Below, piece after piece: positions 46,666 to 62,156 of a stretch of DNA of 64,000 nucleotides. The translations under genes were made by a program, and so were the position numbers. The notes beneath the pieces were generated by a model. It was not told where the DNA came from. It ran no database searches and was given only the letters and a program-made list of their open reading frames with translations. The number at the start of each line of letters is the position of its first letter. Positions within the stretch are counted from its first letter, which is position 1. Location of the stretch: assembly GCA_023213395.1 (NCBI GenBank), contig CM041465.1, positions 74,965,741 through 75,029,740 of the forward strand. The letters run 5' to 3'. The DNA is from Cycas panzhihuaensis (Eukaryota > Cycadophyta).

Positions 46666-46677
46666 GCTCTGATATCA
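46666..46677 (-). other. Primer-binding site of the minus-strand copia
   Basis: Minus strand: TGATATCAGAGC, 11 of 12 bases of TGGTATCAGAGC, directly adjoining the inner end of the 5' LTR. Confidence 0.93.
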
Positions 46678-47179
46678 TGTTTGGAGAGAGGGTTTTTCTA
46701 TTTATATATATTACAGTAATTTAAATCATAATAAGAAAATTAATATAAATAAATAACAACTTATATTTTATATAATCATAAACACAATAATCATGCAAAT
46801 TGAGACAGAGATTGGACAGGTGGAAAAAACCCCTAATGGGGATTAAAAAACCACCTCAAAAATAGATACATGATTAATAAATAAGTAAATTATATGTTAT
46901 AGACATAAGAGGATCTCATCCTCTCTCTCTAAAGTTGAGAATATGAACAACAAAGCAGTTGACCAGCATCATAATCTCTTGACCATGTTTGTATAGTTTA
47001 GATTAGCATTTTTACCATTATCACCATTAGGACCATCTCTCTAAAATCTAAGAAGATATAAATAGATGGAGAGGTTCATTGAAAAGATAACTACTCTATT
47101 TCAATGAGCTTTACAATAATAGGATTATTTAATAAAGTAACTTTAAAAGATAACATTAGATGTCATTAATATTCTAACA
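46678..47179 (-). mobile_element. Minus-strand copia, 5' LTR (502 bp)
   Basis: Plus-strand edges TGTTTGG and TTCTAACA, giving the TG...CA form. Pairs with 33566-34056 over its full length with scattered substitutions and small indels, so the element is not recent. Confidence 0.93.
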
Positions 47180-47184
47180 AAGAT
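47180..47184. other. Target-site duplication, right (AAGAT)
   Basis: Identical to 33561-33565. Proves that 33566-47179 is one insertion, with the LINE counted inside it. Confidence 0.9.
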
Positions 47185-47600
47185 AAACAAGATTTTAACT
47201 TCTTATGGAGTCTCTATCGAGGTCAGAATCAAAGGTTAGGGTGGTAAGTTTATAATGGAACTATTGCTACCATGGTAGAGATCAGAGATTGTGAAGGGTG
47301 GAGGATCTATTGATGGAGGTATGGATTGTGAGATGGAGGTGGGGTACTTGTTGTGTTGGATATAAATAGGATATTAAAGTTGAATGCCATTTATAGGAGT
47401 ATCTTATTCGATTTTTGATCCAAAGTATCTTATTTCTAGTTGGTCTCCTTGAGCTCTTTGAACTGTTAATTAATTCTCTAATCCATTCATGCTAGTCTTA
47501 GGTCCACTATTACTAGGTTTTGAGCCATTTCTATAAATTGAACCTTTAGTATCTGGATCTAATTTACTTATGTGGGGGTCATTGATATAAGATCTATTAT
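47185..47600. other. Unassigned sequence right of the copia
   Basis: Purine-rich text (GGAGGTATGG, GATGGAGGTGGGG). It is the old continuation of 32704-33560 and may be an eroded edge of the gypsy-flanking repeat. Confidence 0.35.
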
Positions 47601-49442
47601 TATAAAAAGGAGGAGAATTTAGAGAAGAGCAATAGGGCAATAAGAAGGGTATTTACAAAAAAGGGAAAGTAAATAGAAAGAATAAGATTAAAGAACTAGG
47701 GAGTGGTGTAAACAAGGAGGGATAAAAGGAGGAGACATCTATAGCTTCTTGATCTTTGAAAACTTATAATAAATTTGCCTAGTACACTAAGACAAGTATG
47801 AAAAGTTTGTTGAAATAGTATAGGTGAGTTTTTAGTGCTTAAAATAGGGTTATAGGGTCGACATAGTGCATGTATATCATTTTACCCTAAAAATTTTAAG
47901 TTGAAATTGACTTAGTGAAAAATAAACAATGTCATAAGATTGTTAGAATAAGATGTGTGAAAAATAAAGGAAAATTTAAGTTGTAGACTTTTTTTTTTCC
48001 CTTTTTTATGCCCTAATCACTAATACCTATTTTAGGTTTAAAATTTTAATTTTTGCAGAAGTAACCTTGTAGGATGCAAAAATGACCCTATGGGTGGTTT
48101 TTCTTATGTCCCTCATTTTTCTTTCTTCAATTAATAGTGAATATTTCTAGACTTGAAGCTAAAAGTTTGGACAAAAAGGAATATGGGAATAGAGTTCATA
48201 TAATTTGATTTGGTTAATGTTGTGGTGATTTGTATTTAGTATGATAATGCAAAATTATATTTAAGTAACTAATCTCTAAGTAGACTATGAACACAAAGTT
48301 TACCCAATTTATAGCTCAATTGATATTGATTACTTGACTTAATTTCTTAAGGCACAAACTTTAAAGGGTCATTGTACCCATAGCCACAATAGTCATATTG
48401 AGATGTTCTAGAAGAGTAGCTTCTTGGTTCTAACTATTAACCAATGCACTAGAGTTTTTCAACAATCGATAAGATACCTAATTTAGGATAGAAAAGCAAC
48501 CTAACAAGGTCCTCCTATATACCCAAAGGTATGTGGAGGCTTACGTTTGTATACAAGTGCTACCTAAGGTCTGTGTAAGTAGGTAGCCTACTTCATTTCA
48601 TGTACTAGCATATACCCAATTATGTCAACTACTCATGAAGTTTTATAAATCCCTAAAATAAGGTCTTTACTTATACTTTATGGAAAATAAAAAGGTTGTA
48701 GGAAAGTTGGTTGTTATTCTTCCTTCTCTATAATTGATAGTGTAGAGAGTGTACTTGAGTAAAATGTATGTTGTTTTTTCTCAATCTCTATAATGAATAG
48801 TATAGAGAGAGAACTAAAGCAAAAATTAATAATAAATAAACAAAATATAAGGGAGAGGGTTTATGATTTTTTTTTCTTCACTCTGGGGAAATTACTTTTC
48901 TCTAAAATTTTCATTTCTCCTGTTATTTCATGCCTTCACATACTTTTAAATGGACCAAAGAGTTGAGCTCTTATTTCACTTGGAATGAATTTATCCCAAT
49001 ATTCTTCCACACATTTGATTATTTTCAACCTCAAAGGGCATAATTATAAAACTTAAGTGGCAAATGAAACACATTTATTAATAGAATAGAATTTGATTAC
49101 AAAGAGAAGAGTGATATAAGATCACCAAAAGAGAATTGAAAGTATACTAAAGTACAATCTCATAAGAAATGATAATATATAATAATCTTCACTTTACATT
49201 AGGCCAATCTTAAATAGACAAGAGAGGCCTCTTATGTAAAATATCATTGGTGGGATAAATGGCCTTTAATTCTATTAGAAGATATAAGCAACATGTGCAT
49301 AATAATTAATAGTTAACATTAACCACCAAAGTCCCTTATCATATATGCTAGCAAACTAATTACACTTAATAATAGGAGGTCATGTAGGATATTATAATTA
49401 GTTAATTCTATATAGATCTCACATTTCACATGTGTTCTAACA
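47600..49442 (-). repeat. Long diverged repeat, copy 1 (possible gypsy LTR)
   Basis: Shares ordered blocks with 52400-53910: AAATTGACTTAGTGAAAAAT (47900) with AAATTGGCTTAGTAAAAAAT (52750); ATACCCAAAGGTATGTGGAGG (48520) with ATACCTAGGGGTATATGGAGG (53260); CTTCATTTCATGTACTAGCATATACCC with CTTATTTCATGTACCAATCTATCCC. The right edge is near GTGTTCTAACA (49442), the form of a minus-strand LTR start. Internal gag and protease remnants between the copies read minus-strand, which fits LTRs of one gypsy element. Confidence 0.65.
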
Positions 49443-51275
49443 TAGTGTTTATCATCTACAAGATGTGTAGAGAACTCTGCAGGTTTAAGGCTTCGACATC
49501 ATCCTTATATTTGCACATGTTGATAATTATATCTCGCACATGTTGATAATTATGTCTCGCATCTACTTTTATGTGGTAGCACCTTTAATATTTAGTATGA
49601 TGCTTATATTGATGGACATGCTAATAAAACCATATGTTATTCATATTTTAAATTCATATTCAATATTAAAGTCAACATCTATGTTTAGTTTATTTTTTAA
49701 AACAATGATCTCTATTGCATATTTTCCCATTACAAAATCATTAACATACTTCTAAAGATTATTCAAATGAAAGAAATTAAACATATGGTGTTTCTAAGTA
49801 GTATAATTTTAAGCACTAAGTAATTTTTCTATGATAGAACCTATTATGCCACCTTCACTAGCCATTTTAACTAAATGACACATAAAAATAACTAGAAAAT
49901 AACTAAAACAACATAAAAATAAATTGTGGAAGCTATAGGATACCTCAGTCTATACATAGGTAACTAGTATAGGTGATTTTACTTTCTTGATCTACTTGCA
50001 AGTAGCTAGAATTTGGCAAAATTATTTAATGTTAAAATTTCTTTAAAGAATATATTATAAGTGTTACATATGACTTCTACTAGATTGTAGATCTCAAAAA
50101 GCTAGATAGCTTGGTATATTTATATATCTAAAATGGACTTTAGATTGGCTAGAAAAGGGCCTGGCACCCTATAAATCATGTGACTTGGGCTTGGGAGATT
50201 GGGAGGCTCTACTATGAGATATTTCTTTTTCTTTTTTTTTCTAATTTAGTTGAATATTTCTCAAACTTAAAAAATAAAAACTAATATTTATATAAAGCTT
50301 TTTAATAGAATATTCTTAGAGAATATTCCCTTTAAAAGGTATACATAATTATTTCCCCTTCATAAAAATCATTCTTTTTCACTTACATGTGTATTTCTCT
50401 CTAAGATTCTTATTGATTCTTGTTAGTATCATTCAGATACTACAGTTATACAATGAGTGCATATTAATGCATGCCATCATACTATGAAAAGATAATGATT
50501 TACATGCATAAAGTCTCCCCCTCCTTCACTAGCCTTTGTTAGGTGATTGTAAGAGGGTTTGAGGTTTAAATTTTTCATTCACTAGCCCTCACAAGCTTGC
50601 TAGTGATTTACCTCCATTAATCATTGTGATTCCACTAATTGTGTATGGAATTTCCTCTGGTTATCACCTCCTAAGGGCAATGGGGATGCCATATGGGCTA
50701 TTACTAGGTTAAAACACACCCATGCCAAGGAACACTATTATAATCCTTTTAATTTCATTTTTTAGAAGTAGTTAGTGTGATAAGGTCTAAGACTAATGGG
50801 GTCATAGGTCTTTGGGGTCAATGATGTGTTTAATACCATGATTTGGAGGAGGCCCCATTGGAAGGGGGGTAACAATGATTTGATATTGAGTAATAAGGCA
50901 TTATATATCATGGTGGGTTATAGGTTAAACTTCTTAAAGGATAAGTTGCTAGTTAATTACACATTTAATTAGGTCAAACAAGTTTATTAGGGGGAGGTAC
51001 TATGCCATGAAGGTTATGGTATTACTCATGGTGGTCCTTGAAAAGAATGAAGGGGATGATGGGTAGGTTATTTGTGCAATAGGTACCAAGGGTTTATAAC
51101 CATTGGACTCCTAAAATAACATCTAACCATCTAATGGAAAGGCATAGAAATATAATACTAGATGAGATGGACCTATTTAAATTTATAGGTTCTTAATGGT
51201 TCCTATGTAATGAAAGGTATTTTATCTAAGGAGGGAGTGTGTAAAACTAATTTTAGAGATAAAATATAGGCCGAA
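49443..51275. other. Internal region between the long repeats, mostly unreadable
   Basis: No clear RT, RNase H or integrase motif on either strand, although those domains would belong here in a minus-strand gypsy element. Small purine and pyrimidine tracts near 50220-50240 and 50980-51000. The frame at 49540-49755 has no domain. Confidence 0.4.
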
Positions 51276-51536
51276 CTACCATGCAAAAGAAATGTCAATA
51301 GAGTTGAATGAGGTGCCACTATTAATAAGAATAGTTATAAGGGATTTACAAAGTGTTCCTCTAACTCTCAAGGGTTTAGGATAAGAGATGGAGGAGATAA
51401 TTGTTAAGGATATATAGGATTTTAGATCAAGGAAGATTTCTTGGGATTGCTCATTACATAAATCATGTATAGAATCAAAGCCATCATCTAAGGGAAGGTT
51501 AGGATTATATGTTTGGCTTTGCATACCTTTAGGCAA
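51276..51536 (-). pseudogene. Gypsy aspartic protease remnant
   Basis: The minus-strand frame of 86 codons contains LTIISSISYPKPLRVRGTL followed by ITILINSGTSFNSIDISF. This fits the gypsy protease region, where the usual text is a LSGxxxPxTxRVxG segment followed by VLIDSGSTHNFI. The catalytic Asp is changed to Asn and the DSGSTHNF box is partly lost. The enzyme would have cut the Gag-Pol polyprotein. Orientation agrees with the gag remnant upstream at 51880-52150. Confidence 0.65.
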
Positions 51537-51879
51537 TCACAAATCTATTTCTTAGAGTACTTAATGTAAAGGCCCTATTCTCTTCTTCTATTTACTTCTA
51601 TTGTAGGAACTTAAAGGGGATTTGTTGGTAAGGCTAGTGTTAATGGTGAGCCTAAGGTTAGTGCTGCATAATGAGAATCATCTAAAATCTATTGTGGCTA
51701 GTATAGTAAGATGTGGTGAGAGAACATGGGGTGATCAATGGATAACTCTATTTTAATTAATTTGACCATAGATATGGCCTTATAAAGTGTACTAATATGG
51801 TGGGTTTTGAGGCACATATGGATATGATCCTTAAGTTTAACTATAAATGTCTTAATGAGAGTGCCCTAGTCCAAGTTTT

Positions 51880-52400
51880 ATGAAATCTAATTCTAAAGTA
51901 CCTAAAATTCATCTATATATATTTTAATAGAAGTAGTTTATTATGGACATACGAGTTTGTTGAAGGAGTGGTCCCAAATGTCCTCATACTATTTGAAAAA
52001 ATAGGTATATAATAAATTTCATATGAGTGCAAATGATGTCCTTTTCCTTCTAGATGGATGGAAGAAAAGGTGAACTTATCAACTAGAATTATAGGGTCAA
52101 TGTCAAAATATGAATAAACTTTGCCCATCTAGCTATGGGAGAAATTGTAATTTAGCTCTGGATCAAAAGTTAGGATGTTGATTTGAGGTATTGGTGTTGT
52201 TCTTGGTGTGAGTGTGGTGGTGGTGGAAGTTGTGGAGAGTTGCTAGTGGAAGTGGAGGTGGAGGGCATATTAGAAATTTGGGTGGAAAGTTTCATTTACT
52301 CATCAAATATATTAGTGATATTATCATTTAGTGAAATGTATTAGGTCTCTAGGGTTAAGATCTAGTTTGCTTGGGCAAGAGGATCCATTGAGCAAAAAAA
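51880..52400 (-). pseudogene. Gypsy gag (capsid) remnant
   Basis: The minus-strand frame at 52128-51913 contains GKVYSYFDIDP, then SSIHLEGKGHHLHSYE. This fits the retrotransposon gag pattern of a WxxKxxxYFxxxxx segment followed by xxHLxGxAxxWxxxxE. Upstream (52260-52190) the antisense text is Pro/His/Thr-rich, common for gypsy gag N-termini. Stops occur. It is followed by the protease remnant, the normal gag-protease order. Confidence 0.6.
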
Positions 52401-53910
52401 AAAAAGTTTAGAGAGTGGGACTAAAAGAAGGGGAATTAGAGAAAAAGAAAAGGATTTGAAGAAAAGGGGAATTATATAAGATGCTTGGTATTAAGAGGTT
52501 AGAAAATGATATAAAAGAGTAGGAGAGGGAGGGAGATGTTTATAACTTATTAACCCCGTATTTATAAAGAAACCTATGCAAGGTATCATTAGATTATTTT
52601 CCCTAAAATATATATAAGAAATTCACTTAATTAACTAAGATGGGTATGATATCTTTGTCAAGATGATGTAGGTAAAAATATACACTTAAAACTAGTTGTG
52701 GGGCCCATAAAGTTTATGTTATTTTTTTCCAAAAGTATGGATTAAAATTGGCTTAGTAAAAAATGATAGTCATGATGCCTTTAACACAATGAGGTAGGAG
52801 AAAAATAAGAGTTAAATTTTTTTTAAGACATTTTACTTTTTTCTTTTTTGTATATAGTCTATTGAAAAGGGTTCATACTACTAAAAAGAGATATTTATTG
52901 AACTAAGTTTGTGGATGGTAGTTCTACTTAGGTACTTGTTATAGAAATAAATATAAAACATAAATAATTAATATTAGATAAGATTCAACATTGAGATTTT
53001 AGACTTAATTCAAGGTTTGCGTGGTATATAAATTATCTTATATACTTCTTAATCAATAATAATGAATTAGAGAACTATCTTAAGGTACTAATTATGGAGG
53101 GTTACCATGCTTATAGTTATGCTATTTATCTTTGAGTTATATGTAGAGAGTTCCTTAATAGTATTAACTACTAATAAATGCACTATAGATTAAAAACAAC
53201 CTTTAAATTTCCTATTATAGGGTTTAAGTAATCCTAAGAGATCCTTTGATATACCTAGGGGTATATGGAGGATCAATTCCATGTATAAACATTGTCTAAG
53301 GCTTGGCTATTAGCAAATAGATCACCTTATTTCATGTACCAATCTATCCCTATGTATACTTAAAAGAATGACAATTTTTTTGTGGTTCTCTTAACACCCT
53401 AAAAGTAGGGTTTTTATCTTAAACCACTATTGTAGAAAGATAAAGAGAGAAATTATTGTTATTTTATGTAAACGGGAAAAAAATTATCAATTAGATTGCT
53501 AGTATCCACTCATTTTCACTCTTGCTATTAATGATAACACCCCTAAAACCATGTTTTGATACCACTTAGAGCATTCTTCACTAGTACTTCTATATAATAA
53601 CTTATGAAGTATGAGACAAAAGAGTACAAATGTGGTAGAACAACAAGATAGATCAACTTTTATTACAACAAAAGAAGATGGTTATAGAATTATAAGTAAA
53701 AAGGATTGATTTTAGAAGACCAATATAACATTATAGTGTGCCAATTATAATAGACTAGATAAAATATGGCTACTAACATCTAATAATACCTTATATAAAC
53801 AAATGATGCCTCCCACCTAAAATGTTATTGACATGTGAAAATAACCCTTGCATAAATATTAGGAGCTAGCACTAACATTTAGGTCCCATGGTCATATGTG
53901 TTAGAGGTCA
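52400..53910 (-). repeat. Long diverged repeat, copy 2 (possible gypsy LTR)
   Basis: Partner of 47600-49442 in the same orientation. Divergence is high, with many substitutions and indels, so if these are LTRs the insertion is old. The right edge lies near CATATGTGTTAGAGG (about 53905). Confidence 0.65.
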
Positions 53911-53989
53911 AGTCTTGTGAGTAAGCTAGCTATGTATTAGATCCTAATGAAGAGGTAACTATGTAGTAGTAGACTTATTGTAAAAGGTT

Positions 53990-54780
53990 ATAAGAAAAAG
54001 GAAGGCATTGATTACTAAGAGATATTTGTACTAGCAACAAAGATGAACACCGTCAAGATCATTTTGTTGATTGCTACAAAACTCAAGTATCATATTCACT
54101 AGATGGATGTAAAAAGTGCGCTCCTAATAGAGACCTCACTAAAGAAGTGTACATAGAAAAACCACTTGGGAACATTTAAAAAAGCAAATAACATCTTATC
54201 TACTATTTCAAGAAAGACTTGTATGATCTTAAGTAGGCTCGCAAAGCTTGGTATGAGAAGATTGATTAACACCAGTAGAAGAATGAATTTTAAAAATCAC
54301 TAGGAGAGTGAAATGCCTTTATAAAATTAACAATGATAAATTTATGACTTTTGTGGTTTTATACATAGATGACTTATTGATCACAAAGAGTGATATCACA
54401 ATAATATCCAACATGAAGAAAGATATGATAAATTAATTTAGGATGAAAGATCTTGGTTTGTTATATTACTTCCTAGGTATGAAAGTATAGTAAAATCTTG
54501 ACCATTTTTTTTTTATAAGTCAAGTACATGTGGAAAAAATTAAAGAAATTTAAAATGGAAGATTATAGGCCTATTGGCACTCCACTAGAAATAGGAGTAA
54601 AGGTCAGAGCTCATGAAGATAGCCAACTAATACATAACACACTATATAGACATCTAGTTGGTAGTTTGATCTATTTAATTATAATTAGGCTAGATATTTC
54701 ATTCATAATTGGATTATTATCCAGATTTATAAAAGCACCAAAGTAATATCATTGGTTAGATATAAAGCAAATACTTTGAT
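53990..54780 (+). pseudogene. Ty1-copia reverse transcriptase remnant
   Basis: Plus strand: KMNTVKIILLIATKLKYHIH followed by MDVKSALL (about 54100), KNHLG, then after a damaged stretch FVVLYIDDLLITKSD (about 54360) with both catalytic Asp. MKDLGLLYYFLGMKV follows near 54450, and the open frame 54528-54746 contains LYRHLVGSLIYL and RLDISFIIGLLSRFI. These are RVT_2 landmarks in the right order. No gag, protease or integrase precedes it; directly to the left is the long repeat. Confidence 0.85.
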
Positions 54781-55308
54781 ACTTAAATAGAATATTATAG
54801 TATAGATTGAAGTTTATTCATAATGATAACTTCATGCTGGTTGGTTTCATTAATTCAGATTGGTTTGGATGTGCCAATATCAAAAGAGCAACATCTGGTT
54901 ACTATTTTAGTCTTGATTTAGCATCTATAATATGAAGCAACAAGAAGCAACTAAACATTGCACTCTCCTCAATTGAAGTAGAATATAAAGTTAGAATTGT
55001 AGTAGTAATTGAAGTAATTTAGCTTAGACAAATTCTTGGAAATTTAGGTCTTTATTAAGAGGATGCTACAACTCTATATCATGATAATTAGAGCACTTTA
55101 AAATTGGCCAAGAAACTTGTATTTCATGTATGCACCAAGCATATTGAAGTACATTATCATTCCATTTGAAACCAAATTTATAAGGGTGAAATTGAGTTAA
55201 TCTACATGTTTTTAGATAAGCACTTAGTGAACATCTTTACCAAACCTTTTAGTCGAAAAAAATTCCAAAAATTTAGAGAAAGGTTAGGTGTCGTAGTTGA
55301 TGATGTAA
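54781..55308 (+). pseudogene. Copia RNase H remnant
   Basis: NSDWFGCANIKRATSGYYF (about 54860) has the first catalytic Asp. SSIEVEYKV (about 54970) follows, where EAEY is usual, then the KHIEVHYHS and HLVNIFTKPFSRKKFQKF terminal segments near 55140-55280. It ends at the polypurine tract. Confidence 0.85.
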
Positions 55309-55322
55309 CTATTAAGGGGGAG
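55309..55322 (+). other. Polypurine tract and probable start of a 3' LTR
   Basis: ATTAAGGGGGAGTA marks the end of the copia internal region. The sequence after about 55323 (ATTATATTATTTGGGC) should be the 3' LTR, but no partner LTR was found in this window, so its end cannot be set. Confidence 0.65.
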
Positions 55323-56321
55323 TATTATATTATTTGGGCAATATAAGTTAATATTTACATTAAGTATCTTGCCTAATGTGTATTTATATAAATTGTAATT
55401 AGTTGAGGTCATGTCACATGTGTGCATTTAACTATAAGGTAGTTACATACAACTATTTATTTATTATATATACACATTGTTTTGATGGTTGTATTATTAT
55501 TGAATATATGAATGAGTTGAAAATTTTAAGGGTAGACTAATTCTACCTAGAATTCTTAATGTATTTTCTTAATCTTTCTCTTGAACACTTTGATTTTCAG
55601 CATCAATCATTAATTATTTTAAGTTAAATTTGGTCTTAATTAATAATTTAAAGTAAATACAACCTCTAATAGTTTGTAATTAAGATTGTGAACCTAAAAA
55701 TTATATAATTTTCTCATATGATATTTGTTTGGGACCTACAATTATTTATTTTGAACCTAATGAGAAGATCTAAACCATGATCCATATTTCATAATATAGT
55801 TCTTTTTGTTTTCAAGGTATAATTACAAGATAATTCATATGTTCTCATTCTAAATATGACTTGGTCTATTAGGAGTGGTAGGCACATAATAATCCCCCCC
55901 TATTAATATGATTTACCCTTAAATCTCAAATATATCTACATGATATTACCACAATGATTCACCTCTAATTTGAAGTTGGTGCATATGTTTAGGGGTTGAC
56001 CAAACATGGTTGGTCATCGGTCAAGCTAAATGAGAATTGTGTAACAATTGACTATATATATTTTATTTTATCCTATGTTGACCTACTATTATATTTGTAT
56101 TATTTTGTTTTATATGTGGTTGTTTCATATGAATGATAATACTAACATGAGTATTTATATGCTAACCATGGTTATTCTATATAAATCTTAGATAAAAGAT
56201 CATAAGTAGAACTATAGCTAATTTGAAAAGAGGAATGCAAGTCATATGATACTAACTAAATGAATATGAACTTCAAACTTACATATATGTAAAGTACCTA
56301 TAACTTTGAGAATTAGTGACT
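55323..56321. other. AT-rich sequence, partly copia 3' LTR, no gene
   Basis: No reading frame or domain. The first few hundred bases are probably LTR by position. Confidence 0.4.
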
Positions 56322-56641
56322 TTTTTTTTTTGATACTAGAAATGATATTAAAGGGGTTTTACGGGTCCCCAAACCACATACATCGAGCCTTAGGCTTTAC
56401 AAAGATGACCATGACAAGCCCATGGTCTAGCCCAATATGAATTCACTCATCCTCCTCATTCTGCCTCCCCTATGTGTGCTTCATACGACCGATCTCGAGA
56501 GCTCCTCCGGGAAATTCTCTTTCCAAAGTTCTGTTCTCTTATTCACCACTGCCCAATTTGCCAGCCAATCTGCTGCCGAGTTCCCTTCCCTAAAGGTGTG
56601 CTGTATCTGAACATCAACTCTAGTTCTCAGAATATTTATTC
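56322..56641 (-). mobile_element. 5'-truncated LINE fragment (RNase H end and 3' tail)
   Basis: A run of T at about 56322-56332 is the poly(A) tail read on the minus strand. Next to it the antisense text gives HTFREGNSAADWLANWAVVNKR and WKENFPEELSRSV, the C-terminal RNase H motif of plant L1 ORF2. It parallels IRHTLREG and FLANWAVRNKRG at the end of the LINE at 45.8 kb, so the two belong to related families. The fragment stops after about 320 bases, a typical 5' truncation. Flanks TTGAGAATTAGTGAC (left) and TTGAGAGTTACTAC (right) may be a decayed target duplication. Confidence 0.82.
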
Positions 56642-59380
<2,739 letters not shown>

Positions 59381-59830
59381 GTATTTAACTTTTTCCATAA
59401 CATTATCTAGAATTGACTCAAAAATCTAATATATCTATTAGAAGTGGTATGCTTTGCTAAACTATAAAGTCTTATAATTTTTATAAAAAATAGCTCTACA
59501 ACCCTACTTACATCGTTCATCTTTTTACATAGTAGAAAATTTACTATTTTTGAAAAAGAATCAACAACAACAAAGATAGAATTATTACCTCATTATGTAG
59601 TAGGCAATCCAAGCACAAAGTCCACTGAAATATCCATTGAAGGCTCTATTGGGATTGGTAAAGATTGATATAATCCAATATTTTATGATTTCCCTATGGC
59701 CATTTGACAAATTATATACCTCTTCATAAATTTAACAACCTACTTGAACATTCCTAGCTAAAAGTATCTCTCATCTAGGAGTCCAAAAGTGTTGTCCTAA
59801 CTAAAATATTCACTAAGACCTATACTATGT
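59381..59830 (-). pseudogene. Gypsy (chromovirus-like) integrase remnant
   Basis: The antisense of 59560-59760 follows the chromovirus integrase core: an ICQMAIGK-like zinc-finger end, the LYQSLPIPIEPSMDISVDFVLGLP-type segment (first catalytic Asp in the DF), then the IFVVVDSFSK-like segment. The usual family pattern is GLxxPLPIPxxxWxDISMDFVxGLP followed by ...DSIFVVVDRFSKMAHF. Stops and substitutions are frequent. RT and RNase H, expected to the right on this strand, were not legible between 59.9 and 60.3 kb. Confidence 0.65.
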
Positions 59831-61281
59831 AATTCACATTGATGCTCTCTCTCATGGAATTATTAGATATGTATAATATTTTACCTTAAATAGGCACCCC
59901 CCCCTATAAAAGACTATCATCAAAAGATTTACCAATATATGTTAGTGGATTGTTCATTACCTTTATAAAATCCTTAACCTATGCATAATTTTCCTTAATG
60001 GCTTCAAATCCTACAACTTCATTTCACATAATAGAAATCAATATATCTCTTCTACTAAGTGTATTTGACACCTAATTAGATTTTTCAAATATATGATTAA
60101 TCATAAGGGTATAACTTTGAAGAAGTTCAATGCACTTTGTATGCTTTACTCTAAGCTTAACTTATGAATTAATAAACTTTAGATCATAGTGGCCAATATA
60201 TAGGACAAACTCATTAGAGAGTTGTTTCCTTAAAATTTTAGCCTCTTAGTATCCATGTATTGTTTCCTCTTCATTTTTATTTAATTAGAAATAATTTATT
60301 TAATGTGATATTCTCTTGTGCTATGAGTACCTAATTTTTAGGACATTGATGATTAGAAAGTGTAGCTCTACTGTGCAGAGATCAAAGACTTATCCTCTTC
60401 ATACTATTAGCCACCCCTTTTTAACTATGAATTGCCTCATTCTTGGACATTATTTCATTAATTTGTATGCTCATATTTTCTTGAGAAATTTTATTTTTAT
60501 ATTTTTAAGAATTTGATGGGATCACCTTGCCATGTTTACATTGAATATGTCAAGAATATTAGTAGGACTGTAATATTATGTTATAAATTAGGGTGTTATA
60601 ATCAAATTTCTTAGTAGAATCTAATATTGTGACATAAATTATGGTAGTATTGTTAAAATTCTTGGTGGTACTACCAAACTTTATGACAAAACAAGTGTAA
60701 TTATGGAAAAATACTACTTATTTTGGTGATATTAACTATGCAACTCTAGAATTAAAAAGAAATCAAGATTTTTTGTATCATTTTGCTTTCAATTTTTATT
60801 TTTTTACTTAACCAAACATAACTAAAGATACTATGAGCCAAAATACAATGGTTTCTTATCAAAACTATATTATATAGTGCCTTATTTAATCTTGAAAGCT
60901 CATTCAGTATGCGGTCTTTTGTTGGTCCATTGGTCTTTAAGTATTCTTTGCTTTAAAATTTCATTCTTTATCACATTGAGTTTTGGTCATTGATGATTCT
61001 TATTTTGTAGCGGTATTTGGTGCTTATGGGTATTATTTGCTTGCTTATAAAAACATTCTAGTATCTCTCTCTTAGTTATTAAAGTTACTGGGTCACCTAG
61101 AGTGCTTTGGATCAATCTCTTGTGGTGCCTCGTCACTTAGGGGCCTCTCCCTTGAAGATTTAGCTTGTTGAAGTGGCTTCTTTTTATAAGCTTATTGTCT
61201 AATTTATTTTAACAATTAGTCACTTCTCGATGACAAATTTTTTTCCCTTCTCTTTCAAATTTTATAAGGAGTTAGTGGTAG
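59831..61281. other. AT-rich stretch, no gene recognised
   Basis: It may include eroded gypsy RNase H/RT sequence (59.9-60.3 kb) on the minus strand, but no motif is clear enough to call. The frame at 60316-60516 has no domain. Confidence 0.35.
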
Positions 61282-62156
<875 letters not shown>

